From NCBI RefSeq assembly GCF_014647515.1, contig NZ_BMPI01000057.1, forward strand, positions 293 through 64,292: a DNA stretch of 64,000 bases. The letters run 5' to 3'. Below, in pieces: positions 1 to 8,397 of this stretch. Source of the stretch: Dactylosporangium sucinum (lineage in GTDB: Bacteria > Actinomycetota > Actinomycetes > Mycobacteriales > Micromonosporaceae). The number at the start of each line of letters is the position of its first letter. Position 1 is the stretch's first letter. The notes beneath the pieces were generated by a model, which did no database searches, was not told where the DNA came from, and saw nothing but the letters and a program-made list of their open reading frames with translations. The translations under genes and the position numbers were made by a program.

Positions 1-557
1 CCGAGGCGGCCCGGCTGGTCGACGGCGCCCGGCCCGAGATCATGGTCCCGCTCGTCGGCGCCGTCGAGGAGCTGGAGGCCGTGCGCGAGGAGGCCCAGCG
101 GATCCTGCGCGAGCTCGGCGTCGACGCGCGCATCGGCACGATGATCGAGGTGCCCCGCGCCGCGCTGACCGCCGGCGAGATCGCCCGCGCCGCCGACTTC
201 TTCTCGTTCGGCACGAACGACCTCACCCAGATGGGCTGGGGCTTCTCCCGCGACGACGTCGAAGGGGCGTTCTTCTCGCGGTACCTCGAACTCGGCATCT
301 TCGGCGTCTCCCCCTTCGAGTCGATCGACCGCGACGGCGTCGGCCGGCTGGTGCGCATCGCCGTCGACGAGGGCCGCGCCGCCCGCCCGGACCTGCACAT
401 CGGGGTCTGCGGCGAGCACGGCGGCGACCCCGACTCCATCCACTTCTTCCACGACGCGGGGCTCGACTCCGTGTCCTGCTCGCCGTTCCGCGTCCCGGTC
501 GCGCGCCTCGAAGCCGGCCGCAGCGCGGTCACGGCGGGCGGCTCGGACACCCGCTGA
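1..557 (+). CDS. ppdK: pyruvate phosphate dikinase, C-terminal part (5' end outside window)
   Basis: This is the last ~184 residues of a PEP-utilising enzyme; the frame is open from position 3, so the gene begins upstream of the window. The stretch reads PEIMVPLV, then a GTMIEVPRAA strand, then FGTNDLTQM (PEP/Mg-binding signature) and CGEHGGDP, whose Cys is the catalytic acid of PPDK. Full-length PPDK is about 880 residues, so only the C-terminal TIM-barrel end is visible. The enzyme interconverts pyruvate, ATP and Pi with PEP, AMP and PPi in the cytosol, a reaction useful when glycolysis runs under low energy. A universal stress protein follows 20 nt downstream and may be cotranscribed. PEP synthase is the main alternative, but GTNDLTQM with CGEHGGDP fits PPDK well. 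Confidence 0.93.
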   Translation, partial: EAARLVDGARPEIMVPLVGAVEELEAVREEAQRILRELGVDARIGTMIEVPRAALTAGEIARAADFFSFGTNDLTQMGWGFSRDDVEGAFFSRYLELGIFGVSPFESIDRDGVGRLVRIAVDEGRAARPDLHIGVCGEHGGDPDSIHFFHDAGLDSVSCSPFRVPVARLEAGRSAVTAGGSDTR

Positions 558-577
558 CCACTCCCCGAGGAGGAGCC

Positions 578-1432
578 ATGAACACACTGGTTGACCGGCG
601 GCGCGTCGTCGTCGGCTACGACGGCTCGGCCGAGGCGCTGGCCGCCGTCGACTGGGCCGCCGCCGAGGCGGAACGGGCCCAGGCCCAGCTGCAGGTCGTC
701 AACGCCTACCGGGTGGCCTGGCCCGGCGCGTACTACGACATCGCCCCCGAGATGACCGAGGCCACCGCCCGGTCGGCCGAGGAGCTCGTCGCCGAGGCCG
801 TCGACCGGGTCCGCGGGCGCGGCACCGGCCTCGACGTCATCGGTACCGCCGTCGACGCCCTGCCCGCGGCCACGCTGCTCGACGTCGGCGACGCCGGCGC
901 CCGGCTGCTCGTCGTCGGCAACCGGGGCGCCGGCGGGCTGACCAACCTGGTGATGGGCTCGGTCAGCCAGCAGGTCGCCACCCACGCCCACGTCCCGGTG
1001 GCGGTCGTCCGCGGCCGCACCACCGCGACCGACGGCCCGGTCGTCGTCGGCACCGACGACTCGCCCGGCTCGGACACCGCGCTCGGCCTCGCGTTCGAGG
1101 CGGCCCGCGCCCGCGGCGCCGGGCTCGTCGCGATCCGCGCCCACGTGCCCCCGATCCGGCCGGTGCTGCCGCTGAGCGAGATCAGGGCGCAGGAGCACGC
1201 CGCGCTGGACGCCTCCCTCGCCCGCTGGGCCGGCAAGTACCCGGACGTCGTGCTGGAGGCCCGGGTGGCCGTCGGGCGGGCGGCGAAGGTGCTCGTCGGC
1301 GTCTCGCACACCGCGCAGCTCGTCGTCGTCGGCAGCCGGGGCCACGGCGGGTTCACCGGCCTGCTGCTCGGCTCGGTCGGCCAGCAGCTCATGCACCACG
1401 CGGAGTGCCCGGTGCTCATCGCCCACGGGTAG
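578..1432 (+). CDS. tandem universal stress protein (UspA family)
   Basis: This 284-residue protein has two Usp domains (about 1-145 and 150-284), the arrangement of Rv2005c/Rv2623 in M. tuberculosis. Each half starts with a VVVGYDGS or VVVGTDDS strand and ends with the nucleotide-binding pattern G-x2-G-x9-G-S: VVGNRGAGG...GSVSQQ and VVGSRGHGG...GSVGQQ. Both halves therefore look able to bind ATP. The start is supported by GAGGAGG just upstream. It follows ppdK by 20 nt and precedes a P-type ATPase. Family knowledge: such proteins are induced by hypoxia or growth arrest; the specific target here is unknown. An inverted repeat at 1442-1450/1473-1481 downstream could terminate its transcript. 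Confidence 0.93.
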   Translation: MNTLVDRRRVVVGYDGSAEALAAVDWAAAEAERAQAQLQVVNAYRVAWPGAYYDIAPEMTEATARSAEELVAEAVDRVRGRGTGLDVIGTAVDALPAATLLDVGDAGARLLVVGNRGAGGLTNLVMGSVSQQVATHAHVPVAVVRGRTTATDGPVVVGTDDSPGSDTALGLAFEAARARGAGLVAIRAHVPPIRPVLPLSEIRAQEHAALDASLARWAGKYPDVVLEARVAVGRAAKVLVGVSHTAQLVVVGSRGHGGFTGLLLGSVGQQLMHHAECPVLIAHG

Positions 1433-1455
1433 GCGGGCGACGGCCCGGCGCCGGG

Positions 1456-1469
1456 GTGACCTTCGGCCC
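1456..1469 (+). promoter_or_regulatory. DosR/DevR-like box upstream of the P-type ATPase gene
   Basis: The 14-mer GTGACCTTCGGCCC agrees with the DosR box GGGACTTNNGGCCC at 10 of 12 defined positions. It ends 35 nt before the ATPase ATG. It lies in the loop of a 9-bp inverted repeat (GGCCCGGCG 1442-1450, CGCCGGGCC 1473-1481). The same 14-mer recurs in reverse orientation at 8398-8411, and with one change at 31109-31122. Binding by a DosR-like regulator is inference. Confidence 0.6.
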
Positions 1470-1504
1470 TGACGCCGGGCCGGTGCGCGGGTCACGGTGG
1501 ATGC

Positions 1505-3964
1505 ATGACGACCACCACGTCGGCGCCGGCGGGTCTCACCACGGCCCGGGCCGCCGAGATCCGGTCCACGACGGGGCGCAACGAGCTGCCGGCGGCGCGG
1601 CCGCCGTCGGTCGCCGGGCGGATCGTCGCCCAGCTGCGCGACCCGCTCATCATCGTCCTGCTGGCCGCGATGGCGGTCACCGCCGTGCTGCGCGACGTGG
1701 CCGACCTGGCGGTGATCGCCCTCGTCATCGTCCTCAACACCACCATCGGCGTGATCCAGGAGATCCGGGCCGACCGGGCCGTCGCGGCGCTGCGGCGCAT
1801 GGCGGCACCCCTCGCGCGGGTCCGCCGCGACGGCGCCGACGCCGTCCTGCCGGCCGGCGAGCTGGTGCCCGGGGACCTGGTGCGGGTCGAGGCCGGCGAC
1901 GTCGTCCCGGCCGACCTGCGCGTCGTCGAGGCCGTGCGGCTCACCACCGACGAGTCGGCGCTCACCGGCGAGTCGATGACGGTGGCGCGGGCGGCCGGCG
2001 AGGAGCTGTCGGCCGGGTCGGTCACCGCCACCGGCCGGGCCATCGGCGTGGTCGTGCGGACCGGCACCGACAGCGCGCTGGGCCGCATCGCCGCGCTCGT
2101 CGCCGGGCAGCCCCGCCGGGCCACCCCGCTGCAGCGGCGCCTCGCCGGGCTCGGCAAGGTGCTCGCCGTCGTGGCGGTGGCCCTGTCCGCGGTCGTGTTC
2201 GCCGTCGGCGTGCTGCGCGGCCAGCCGGTCACCGAGATGCTGCTCGCCGCGGTCAGCCTGACGGTGGCCGCGGTGCCGGAGTCGCTGCCGGCCGTCGTGA
2301 CCCTCTCGCTGGCGCTCGGCGCGCACCGGATGGCCCGCCGGTCGGCGATCGTGCGGCGCCTCCCGGCCGTCGAGACGCTCGGCTCGGTCACCGTCCTGGC
2401 GACCGACAAGACCGGCACCCTCACCGAGGGCCTCATGAGCGTCGACCGGTTCGTGCTGCCCGACGGGGCGACGATCACCTTCTCCGGCCGGGGCTACGAC
2501 CCGGACGGTACCGCCGAACCGCCGCCCGGCCCCGACGGCCTGGAGCTCGCCCGGGCGCTGGTGCTGTGCACCGACGCCGACCTGGCGACCGCCGACGGGT
2601 CCTGGACCCCGGTCGGTGACCCGATGGAGGCCGCGCTGCTGACCGCCGCCGGGCGCTGCGGTGTCGCCGTCGCGCTCCGCTCCCGCTTCCCCCGGGTCGA
2701 CGAGGTGCCGTTCGACGCCGAGCGCCGCCGGATGACCACCGTGCACGCCGACCCGGACGGCGGCTACCTGGTCGTCGTCAAGGGCGCCCCGGACGTGCTG
2801 CTCACCGGCGATGCCCTCGGCGCGGCGCGGCTCGCCGACGACGGATACCGGGTGCTGGCCGTCGCCGCCGCGCACCACGACGAGCGCCCCGGCCACGACC
2901 GCCTCGACGACGGGCTGCGCCTGCTCGGGCTGGTGGTGCTCACCGACCCGGTCCGCGAGGCGGCACCGGCCACCGTCGCCGCGTTCCACGCCGCCGGCAT
3001 CCGGCCGATCCTCATCACCGGCGACCACCCGGCCACCGCGACCGCCGTCGCCACGCGGGTCGGCCTGGTCCGGCCCGGCGACGACCCGGCGGCGGCCGTG
3101 TACGCGCGCACCCGGCCCGAGGAGAAGCTCACCATCATCGAGCGGCTCCAGCGCGAGGGTCACGTCGTGGCGATGACCGGCGACGGGGTGAACGACGCGC
3201 CGGCGCTGCGCCGGGCCGACATCGGCGTCGCGATGGGCCGCGGCGGCACCGAGGCCGCCCGGCAGGCCGCCGACCTGGTGCTCGCCGACGACGACCTGGC
3301 CACGATCGGGCGCGCGATCCGCGAGGGGCGGCGCATCTACGCCAACATCCGCCGGTTCCTGGTGTACGCCCTGGCCGGTGGGGTCGCCGAGATCCTGGTC
3401 ATGCTCGCCGGGCCGTGGCTGGGCCTGGCGGTGCCGCTGCTGCCCGCCCAGATCCTGTGGATCAACATGATCACCCACGGCCTGCCCGGCGTCGCCCTCG
3501 GCGGCGAGCCGGCGTACCCGGGCCTGATGCGCCGCCCGCCCCGCCGGCCCGACCAGGCCGTCCTCGGCGGGCTCACCGGGCGGATCGCGCTCATCGGCGC
3601 GCTCATCACGGCCACGGTCCTCGGCGCGGCGCTCTGGACGGCGCACACCGGCGGTCCCTGGCGCACCGTGCTGTTCGTGACGCTGGGCCTGGCCCAGCTC
3701 GGGGTGGCCCTCGCGCTGCGGGTGCGGGCCGGCCGGGCCCGCAACCGCAGCCTGGACGCCGCCGTCGCGCTGTCGCTGCTGCTGCAGGTGGCGGCGGTGT
3801 GGCTGGCGCCGCTGCGGGACCTGCTCGGCACCGAGCCGCTCACGGTCTTCCAGCTGGCCGCGTGCGCCGTGGTCGCGGCGGTGCCGGGCGCGGTCACGGC
3901 CCTTGCGACCCGCCGGGCCGGGACCAACGGCCCTGTGACCGGCGCCGCCGCCGCGGTCGAATGA
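1505..3964 (+). CDS. P2-type cation-transporting ATPase (CtpF-like)
   Basis: This 819-residue P-type ATPase lacks N-terminal heavy-metal domains, which places it in the P2 group (Ca2+/Mg2+/H+-type) like mycobacterial CtpF. Visible motifs are TGES (residues 154-157, actuator), PESLPA in TM4, DKTGT with phospho-Asp 301, and TGDGVNDAP (558-566, hinge). Hydrophobic segments lie at about 45-80, 220-275 and 620-805, giving the usual ten helices. TM6 reads NMITHGLP; the Asp that usually follows the Thr in Ca2+ and Na+/K+ pumps is His, so the ion cannot be named. A DosR-like box lies 35 nt before the ATG. Its stop overlaps a possible ATG at 3961, and a ribosome hibernation factor follows, suggesting one operon. 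Confidence 0.92.
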   Translation: MTTTTSAPAGLTTARAAEIRSTTGRNELPAARPPSVAGRIVAQLRDPLIIVLLAAMAVTAVLRDVADLAVIALVIVLNTTIGVIQEIRADRAVAALRRMAAPLARVRRDGADAVLPAGELVPGDLVRVEAGDVVPADLRVVEAVRLTTDESALTGESMTVARAAGEELSAGSVTATGRAIGVVVRTGTDSALGRIAALVAGQPRRATPLQRRLAGLGKVLAVVAVALSAVVFAVGVLRGQPVTEMLLAAVSLTVAAVPESLPAVVTLSLALGAHRMARRSAIVRRLPAVETLGSVTVLATDKTGTLTEGLMSVDRFVLPDGATITFSGRGYDPDGTAEPPPGPDGLELARALVLCTDADLATADGSWTPVGDPMEAALLTAAGRCGVAVALRSRFPRVDEVPFDAERRRMTTVHADPDGGYLVVVKGAPDVLLTGDALGAARLADDGYRVLAVAAAHHDERPGHDRLDDGLRLLGLVVLTDPVREAAPATVAAFHAAGIRPILITGDHPATATAVATRVGLVRPGDDPAAAVYARTRPEEKLTIIERLQREGHVVAMTGDGVNDAPALRRADIGVAMGRGGTEAARQAADLVLADDDLATIGRAIREGRRIYANIRRFLVYALAGGVAEILVMLAGPWLGLAVPLLPAQILWINMITHGLPGVALGGEPAYPGLMRRPPRRPDQAVLGGLTGRIALIGALITATVLGAALWTAHTGGPWRTVLFVTLGLAQLGVALALRVRAGRARNRSLDAAVALSLLLQVAAVWLAPLRDLLGTEPLTVFQLAACAVVAAVPGAVTALATRRAGTNGPVTGAAAAVE

Positions 3965-3996
3965 TCACAGGCTCCACCGATGAAGGGACGGCAACG

Positions 3997-4311
3997 ATGT
4001 CTCGCACACACCCCGAGGTCGACGTCAGGGTCCAGGTCCAGCCGGGCATGGAACCGCGGATCGCCGGATACGCCCGGGAGAAGGTCACCGCGGCGATCGG
4101 CCACACGGGCACACCGGTGCTGTACGCCCGGGTCCGGCTCGACCGGATCGGCAACCCGGCCGCGTCCCGGCCGGTGACGGCCCGCGCGGAGATCGACCTC
4201 AACGGACACGTCCTGCACGCCGAGGCGCACGCCGACACCCCGTACGAGGCGGTGGACCTGCTGCAGGACCGCCTGCTGTCCCAGCTGGAGCGGCGCACCA
4301 CCGTCCGCTGA
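3997..4311 (+). CDS. hpf: ribosome hibernation promoting factor / RaiA-type protein, short form
   Basis: This is a 104-residue single-domain member of the HPF/RaiA (sigma-54 modulation) family. The sequence begins HPEVDVRVQVQPGMEPRI and ends with a TPYEAVDLLQDRLLSQLERR helix, the typical beta-alpha-beta-beta-beta-alpha layout. It lacks the C-terminal dimerisation domain of long HPF. Members bind the decoding centre of idle 30S subunits and store ribosomes during stasis. The start at 3997 is chosen for GAAGGGA nine bases upstream; an ATG at 3961 overlapping the ATPase stop is in frame but less convincing. It follows the ATPase by 32 nt and probably shares its promoter. The DosR regulon of M. 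tuberculosis also contains an HPF-like protein (Rv0079). Confidence 0.85.
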   Translation: MSRTHPEVDVRVQVQPGMEPRIAGYAREKVTAAIGHTGTPVLYARVRLDRIGNPAASRPVTARAEIDLNGHVLHAEAHADTPYEAVDLLQDRLLSQLERRTTVR

Positions 4312-4325
4312 CCGCGGGTGGCTGC

Positions 4326-4364
4326 CGGCGGGGCAGGTCCGGGACGTCCGGCCCTGCCCCGCCG
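4326..4364. terminator. bidirectional hairpin between convergent genes
   Basis: CGGCGGGGCAGG (4326-4337) pairs perfectly with CCTGCCCCGCCG (4353-4364), a 12-bp stem between hpf (+) and a nitroreductase gene (-). There is no T-run, as is common in high-GC actinobacteria. The loop carries GGGACGTCCGGCCC (4341-4354), the same 14-mer found in the divergent promoter region at 37502. Confidence 0.7.
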
Positions 4365-4428
4365 CCGTGTCGAGCGGGATGGTGGAGACACCAGGAGCAC
4401 CAGCACCGGTTGAGCGTGCTGCGGGCTG

Positions 4429-5391
4429 CTACTCCACGACCTCGATGATCTGCTCCGCCGGCAGCCGCGGCGTGTGCGGCGGGCCCGCGTGGTCCGGGTC
4501 GGCGACCCCGAGCCGCAGCACCAGGTACGGATAGCCGGTGTCGGAGAGCATCCGCCGCAGCGCCTGCCGGGTGAAGTCCAGCTCGACCGGGCTGCTCAGC
4601 GGCAGCACGGTCGTGCCGTGCCCCGTCGCGCACAGCCACACCTCGCCGAGCGCCTCGCCGGCGCGCAGCCAGTGGTCCGGCTCGTCGGCGTCGCCGTAGA
4701 GCACCGCATACGACGCGGCGGTGTCGTGGCCCTCGCCCGCGGCCAGGGTGCCGGTCACGCCGAAGTCGCGCTCGGCCACGGTGGTCAGCGGCAGCTCGGC
4801 CGGCAGGACCGCGGCGGGGACGCCGGAGCCCTCGGGCCGGTCGCCGCCGACCCAGGAGGCGGTCTCGGCGCGCATCCGCTCGTCGCGGCGGTGCGCCTCG
4901 TCGGCGTGCTCCACCATCACGGCGAGCTGCAGCACCTCGTCGCGGCGCAGCACGTGCAGCCGGGCGCCGGCCTGGCGGGCCGCGTCGACGAGGGCCTGGC
5001 GGACCCCGGGCGGCACCGGCTCCGGGCTGACCACCCGCCGGTCGGTGTGCCGCACCTGGAGCAGCTGGAGGCGCTGCATGGCGTGCGGGTCGGCGGGCTC
5101 GTGCGCGACGGCCCGCACGACGGCGAGCGGCTCACCGGCCGGGCGCTCGACCTCGGCGGTCCAGCCCTCGGCGGCCAGGCCGACCAGGGCGTGGTGCAGG
5201 GCGGCCCCGCAGCTGACCAGCATGAGCCGGCCGCTCGGGTCCTGCTCCTGCAGCTGCCGCGCGGGCACGGCGTGCAGCTCGAGCCGGTCGCCGCGCACGA
5301 CCCAGCGCCACGGCTGCGTGTTGTGCACCGACGGCGCCAGCCGGGCGGTCTGCGCCGCGCCGACCAGCGCCTGGGTGGCCTGTTCTGTCAT
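4429..5391 (-). CDS. Acg-type nitroreductase family protein
   Basis: This 320-residue protein belongs to the Acg/Rv2032/Rv3131 group of large nitroreductase-fold proteins (two fused half-units, about 320-340 residues). It has the family N-terminus APSVHNTQPWRW, then LMLVSCGAALHHALV, HTDRRV and a C-terminal LPLSSPVELDF...YLVLRLG segment. Known members are FMN-binding or FMN-sequestering proteins induced by hypoxia; substrates are unsettled. The ATG at 5391 is preferred because AGGTGGGG lies just before it; a GTG at 5400 is also in frame. It is the last gene of the minus-strand unit running from 8338 and follows its paralogue by 16 nt. Confidence 0.88.
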   Translation of the reverse strand: MTEQATQALVGAAQTARLAPSVHNTQPWRWVVRGDRLELHAVPARQLQEQDPSGRLMLVSCGAALHHALVGLAAEGWTAEVERPAGEPLAVVRAVAHEPADPHAMQRLQLLQVRHTDRRVVSPEPVPPGVRQALVDAARQAGARLHVLRRDEVLQLAVMVEHADEAHRRDERMRAETASWVGGDRPEGSGVPAAVLPAELPLTTVAERDFGVTGTLAAGEGHDTAASYAVLYGDADEPDHWLRAGEALGEVWLCATGHGTTVLPLSSPVELDFTRQALRRMLSDTGYPYLVLRLGVADPDHAGPPHTPRLPAEQIIEVVE

Positions 5392-5407
5392 GTTCCCCAC
5401 CTCATGG

Positions 5408-6391
5408 TCATGGTTGACCCGGTAGTCCGACAGTATCGGTGCCGGAACGGCGGGTCGACACGGGGACCGGTGCGGCGTCCGGCGCCGGGTGGCCGACCCG
5501 CAGCGCGATCGCCGGGTGGCCGACGCCGCCGAGCAGCCGCTGCAGCGCGGTCCGGACCGACTCGACCTCGACGACCTCGCTGATGGGCGAGGCCGCCAGC
5601 CCGCGCGCGGTGAGCGTGAGCCAGACGTCGGAGAGGGCCTCCCCGGCGGCGAGCCACGCGGCGGGCGCCTCGGCGTCGACCACGAGGACGAGGTACACCG
5701 TGCCCAGATCGCTGCCGGGGCCGGGGTCCAGCGTCGCGGGCGCGGCCAGGTTCAGGTCCCGCGGTGTGAGCGTCCGCGGGCCGGTCGGCACGGTGCTGCG
5801 GGCCGAGACGCCGTCGCGCTCCTGCCGCGGGCGGGTCGTCCAGGCCAGGATGTCGGCGCGGTACCGGTCGTCGGACCGCTCCACGGCGTTGGCGTGGGCG
5901 ACCGCGGACGCGAACGCGGTGACCTGGTCGGCCCGCACGACGTGCAGGTGTACCGCGTGCCGCTCGGCCGCCGACCGCAGCTCGGCCAGCACGGCGTCGC
6001 CGGGCCGCCGGTCGCCGAACGGCCGCCGGTCGGTGCGGCGGCGGTAGATCGCCCGGTACAGCTCGCCGTCGGCCGGGCCGGGCGTGCCCTGGCGGATCCG
6101 GGCGAGCAGGTCGGGCCGCTCCGGGTCGGGCAGGCGTTCGACGTCGGCCGCGTACCCGGCGGCCCGCAGCGCGACGACCGCGTGGTGCAGGGCGGCGCCG
6201 CAGCTGAGCAGCAACAGCCGCCCGTCGGGGTCGATGCCGTCGAGCCGCCGGGCCCGGTCGGCCCACAGCTCGGTGTGGCTGCTCGCCAGGCGCCACCGCC
6301 AGGGCTGCGTGTTGAGGATGGACGGGGCGCGCAGGGCGGCGATCGACGCCTCGGCCAGCTGGTCGATCTCCGCGCGTGGGTGCTGCGTCAT
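5408..6391 (-). CDS. Acg-type nitroreductase family protein
   Basis: This 327-residue paralogue of the downstream gene carries APSILNTQPWRW near the N-terminus, LLLLSCGAALHHAVV, RRTDRRPFG and, near the end, SPISEVVEVESVRTALQRLLGG. The SPxSEVVE segment is closer to the standard nitroreductase C-terminal motif than that of its neighbour. The ATG at 6391 has GAGGAGT before it. It lies 10 nt downstream of the AdhE remnant and 16 nt upstream of the next nitroreductase, so translation is probably coupled within one transcript. Electron donor and substrate are not shown by the sequence. Side-by-side paralogues suggest a tandem duplication that has since diverged. Confidence 0.88.
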   Translation of the reverse strand: MTQHPRAEIDQLAEASIAALRAPSILNTQPWRWRLASSHTELWADRARRLDGIDPDGRLLLLSCGAALHHAVVALRAAGYAADVERLPDPERPDLLARIRQGTPGPADGELYRAIYRRRTDRRPFGDRRPGDAVLAELRSAAERHAVHLHVVRADQVTAFASAVAHANAVERSDDRYRADILAWTTRPRQERDGVSARSTVPTGPRTLTPRDLNLAAPATLDPGPGSDLGTVYLVLVVDAEAPAAWLAAGEALSDVWLTLTARGLAASPISEVVEVESVRTALQRLLGGVGHPAIALRVGHPAPDAAPVPVSTRRSGTDTVGLPGQP

Positions 6392-6401
6392 GACGGACTC
6401 C

Positions 6402-6825
6402 TCAGCCGTAGTAGGCGCTGCGCATGAGCTCGCGCAGGTCGGCGAGCATGGGCATGCGGGGGTTGGCCGGGGCGCACTGGTCGAGGTACGCGTTCATGGC
6501 CTGCTGCGGCAGGGCGTCCAGGAACGCCGCCTCGTCGACGCCGGCGGCCCGCAACGACGGCTCGATGCCGGCCTCGGCGCGCAGCCGCCCGACCGCGGCG
6601 GCGTAGGACTCGACGCCCTCCTCGGGCGTGGCGGCCGGCAGGCCGAGCATGCGGGCGATGTCCTGGTACCGCTGCGGCGCGACGTACCGCTCGTACTTCG
6701 GCCAGGCGGTCAGCTTCCCCGGCACCGCCCCGTTGTGCCGGATCACGTGCGGCAGCAGGCGCCCGGGCGGCCCGGTGCACGAGCCGCTCGATCGCCGCGA
6801 CCGGCGCCTCGACGATGATGGTCAC
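6402..6825 (-). pseudogene. adhE: AdhE (aldehyde-alcohol dehydrogenase) remnant with internal deletion
   Basis: The last ~114 residues (6402-6746) match the C-terminal end of bifunctional acetaldehyde/alcohol dehydrogenase: VIRHNG...TAWPKYERY, YQDIARMLGLPA, AMNAYLDQCAPANPRMPM and the terminal YYG. Just upstream, in a different frame, a GTG at 6825 opens TIIVEAPVAAIERLVHRAARA, which looks like an AdhE N-terminus. The ~700 residues between, including the NAD sites, catalytic Cys and Fe-binding His residues, are missing and the frames do not join. It therefore cannot make an active enzyme. It sits inside the minus-strand stress unit, 5 nt after the usp stop. AdhE would fit a fermentative role for the ancestral operon. 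The C-terminal piece might still be translated from an internal start. Confidence 0.8.
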
Positions 6826-6830
6826 GGTCC

Positions 6831-7640
6831 TCACATCCCTCGTATCGAAGGGCTCGGCACGGGGAGCCGGGCCCGGCGGGGCGCGTCCCGCACCAGGGCG
6901 ACCGGGCAGGTGGCGTTGGCGACCACGGCCGCCGCGACGGCGCCGGGCTCGCGGTGGCGGTTGCCCACCACGACGAGGGAGGCGCCGGCGGCGGCGTCGA
7001 GCAGGCGGGCGGCCGGGTCGAGGCCGGCCAGGACGTCGACCGCCACCGGCACCTCGGCGAACGCCGGCCGCCAGGCGGCCAGGGCCTCGCTGAGCCGCCG
7101 GCGCGCGTCCGGGCCGGCGGCGCCGTCCGGGGGCAGGACGTGGCAGATCCGCAGCGCCGCGCCCCGGCGGCCGGCCGCGTCGAAGGCGAACCAGAGGGCC
7201 GGCGCGTGCGGTACCGCGTCGTCGAGGCCGAGCACCACCGGGCCGGTGGCGTCCGGTGCCACGCCCGCCACCACGACCGGACAGCCGGCGTAGGCGAGGA
7301 CGTGCGCGGCGGTGCGCCCGCCGTACCGGCCCAGGACGAGCAGGTCGGCCGAGCGCGTGGCGCGCACGAGCGCGGCGGCCGGGGCCCGGTCGGCGACGAC
7401 GGCCCGCACCTCGAGCCCGGGGTGCTCGTGCAGCAGTGCGGCGCGGGCCGCGTCGACGAGCCGCCGGGCCGCGGTCTGGGCGTCGTCGGCGAGGCCGAGC
7501 TGGCCCAGGGCGGCGTAGGCGGCCCGGTCGAGCGGCGCGTGGACCAGGCGGAGGGTGTCCGCCTCCGCGGCGGCGTAGCGGGCCGCCGCCCACGCGGCCG
7601 CGGACCCGTCGTACCCGGCGACGACGCTGTGCGGTGGCAT
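6831..7640 (-). CDS. tandem universal stress protein, divergent
   Basis: This is a 269-residue two-domain Usp. The first half begins SVVAGYDGS; its usual G-x2-G-x9-G-S is altered to VLGRYGGRTAAHVLAYAG, so the Ser/Thr of the nucleotide site is not where expected. The second half begins PVVLGLDDA and contains VVVGNRHREPGAVAAAV, again lacking the normal G-S end. Both nucleotide sites look weakened, unlike the other Usps here. The ATG at 7640 is preferred: GAGGT follows the upstream CBS gene stop, and the gap to that stop is 11 nt. The stop is followed after 5 nt by the AdhE remnant. It may be a signalling or scaffold variant rather than an ATP binder. Confidence 0.85.
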   Translation of the reverse strand: MPPHSVVAGYDGSAAAWAAARYAAAEADTLRLVHAPLDRAAYAALGQLGLADDAQTAARRLVDAARAALLHEHPGLEVRAVVADRAPAAALVRATRSADLLVLGRYGGRTAAHVLAYAGCPVVVAGVAPDATGPVVLGLDDAVPHAPALWFAFDAAGRRGAALRICHVLPPDGAAGPDARRRLSEALAAWRPAFAEVPVAVDVLAGLDPAARLLDAAAGASLVVVGNRHREPGAVAAAVVANATCPVALVRDAPRRARLPVPSPSIRGM

Positions 7641-7651
7641 CTGCCTGCACC

Positions 7652-8338
7652 TCAGACGTCGAAGGTGTAGCGGTGCTGCACCGTCGTGTCGTCGAAGCCC
7701 CATTCCAGGTCGTCGGTGACGCCGACGACGCCGTCGAGCGCCCGGACCAGGCGGACGGCGATCTGCGCGGTGCTGCGGCGGTCCACCTGCCCGGCGAGGG
7801 TGACGTGGCCCTCCTTGACGGCGACGACGACCTCCATCGGGTCGAGCCACAGGACGCCGCGCAGCACGCCGTCGATGACCGCGCCGCGGATCTCGTCGTC
7901 GTCGCGCAGGTATCGCCGCAGCAGGTCGCGGCGGGCGACCACGCCGACGAGCCGCTCGTCGTCGTCCACGACGGGCAGCCGCTTCACCCGGTGGTGCTCC
8001 ATGAGCTGCGCGGCCCGGGTGAGCGTCGCGTCCGCGGACACGGTCACGGCGGGTCCGGTCATGAGCTGCTCGGCGGTCTCGCCGCCGGCCTTCTCCTTGG
8101 CGACGCGGTCGCGCCGCCGCTCGAACAGCCGGGCGTGCACGTCGGCGCCGTTGAACTCGACCTTGTGCAGCAGGTCGGCCTCGGAGACGACGCCGAGCAC
8201 CCGCCGGTCGTCGCCGGTCACCGGCAGGGCGCTGACGCCCATCTCGACGAGCAGGTCGACGATCCTGCGGTAGCCGGCGCCCGGGGCGACGGTCACCACG
8301 TTCCGGGTCATCACGTCACGGACCAGCAGCGGTTGCAT
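7652..8338 (-). CDS. CBS-pair protein with C-terminal BON domain
   Basis: This 228-residue protein has two CBS motifs (about 1-60: VRDVMTRNVVTV...VSEADLL; and about 95-150: LMTGPAVTV...VARRDLL), followed by a BON-like domain (about 155-215: VEVVVAVKEGHVTLAGQVDRR...VDGVVGVTDDL). CBS pairs bind adenine nucleotides; BON domains usually contact membranes or partner proteins. The CBS core resembles Hrp1 (Rv2626c) of the DosR regulon, which lacks the BON part. The start at 8338 has GAAGGGA upstream; a longer frame to 8395 would begin inside the promoter region. It is the first gene of the minus-strand unit and a DosR-like box lies 60 nt before its ATG. Confidence 0.9.
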   Translation of the reverse strand: MQPLLVRDVMTRNVVTVAPGAGYRRIVDLLVEMGVSALPVTGDDRRVLGVVSEADLLHKVEFNGADVHARLFERRRDRVAKEKAGGETAEQLMTGPAVTVSADATLTRAAQLMEHHRVKRLPVVDDDERLVGVVARRDLLRRYLRDDDEIRGAVIDGVLRGVLWLDPMEVVVAVKEGHVTLAGQVDRRSTAQIAVRLVRALDGVVGVTDDLEWGFDDTTVQHRYTFDV

Positions 8339-8397
8339 CGACCTGTTCCCTTCTCGCGTCCTGCGTTCACCGTGCCGCGCGAGCGGGACCGGCACAC

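Noticed and set aside
3415..3996. N-terminal extension of the hibernation factor overlapping the ATPase
   Set aside because: The extended part is an Arg/Pro-rich shadow frame of the ATPase; a good ribosome site supports the start at 3997.
6402..6746. Intact alcohol dehydrogenase gene
   Set aside because: Only the C-terminal ~114 residues are present; the Fe- and NAD-binding parts are missing.
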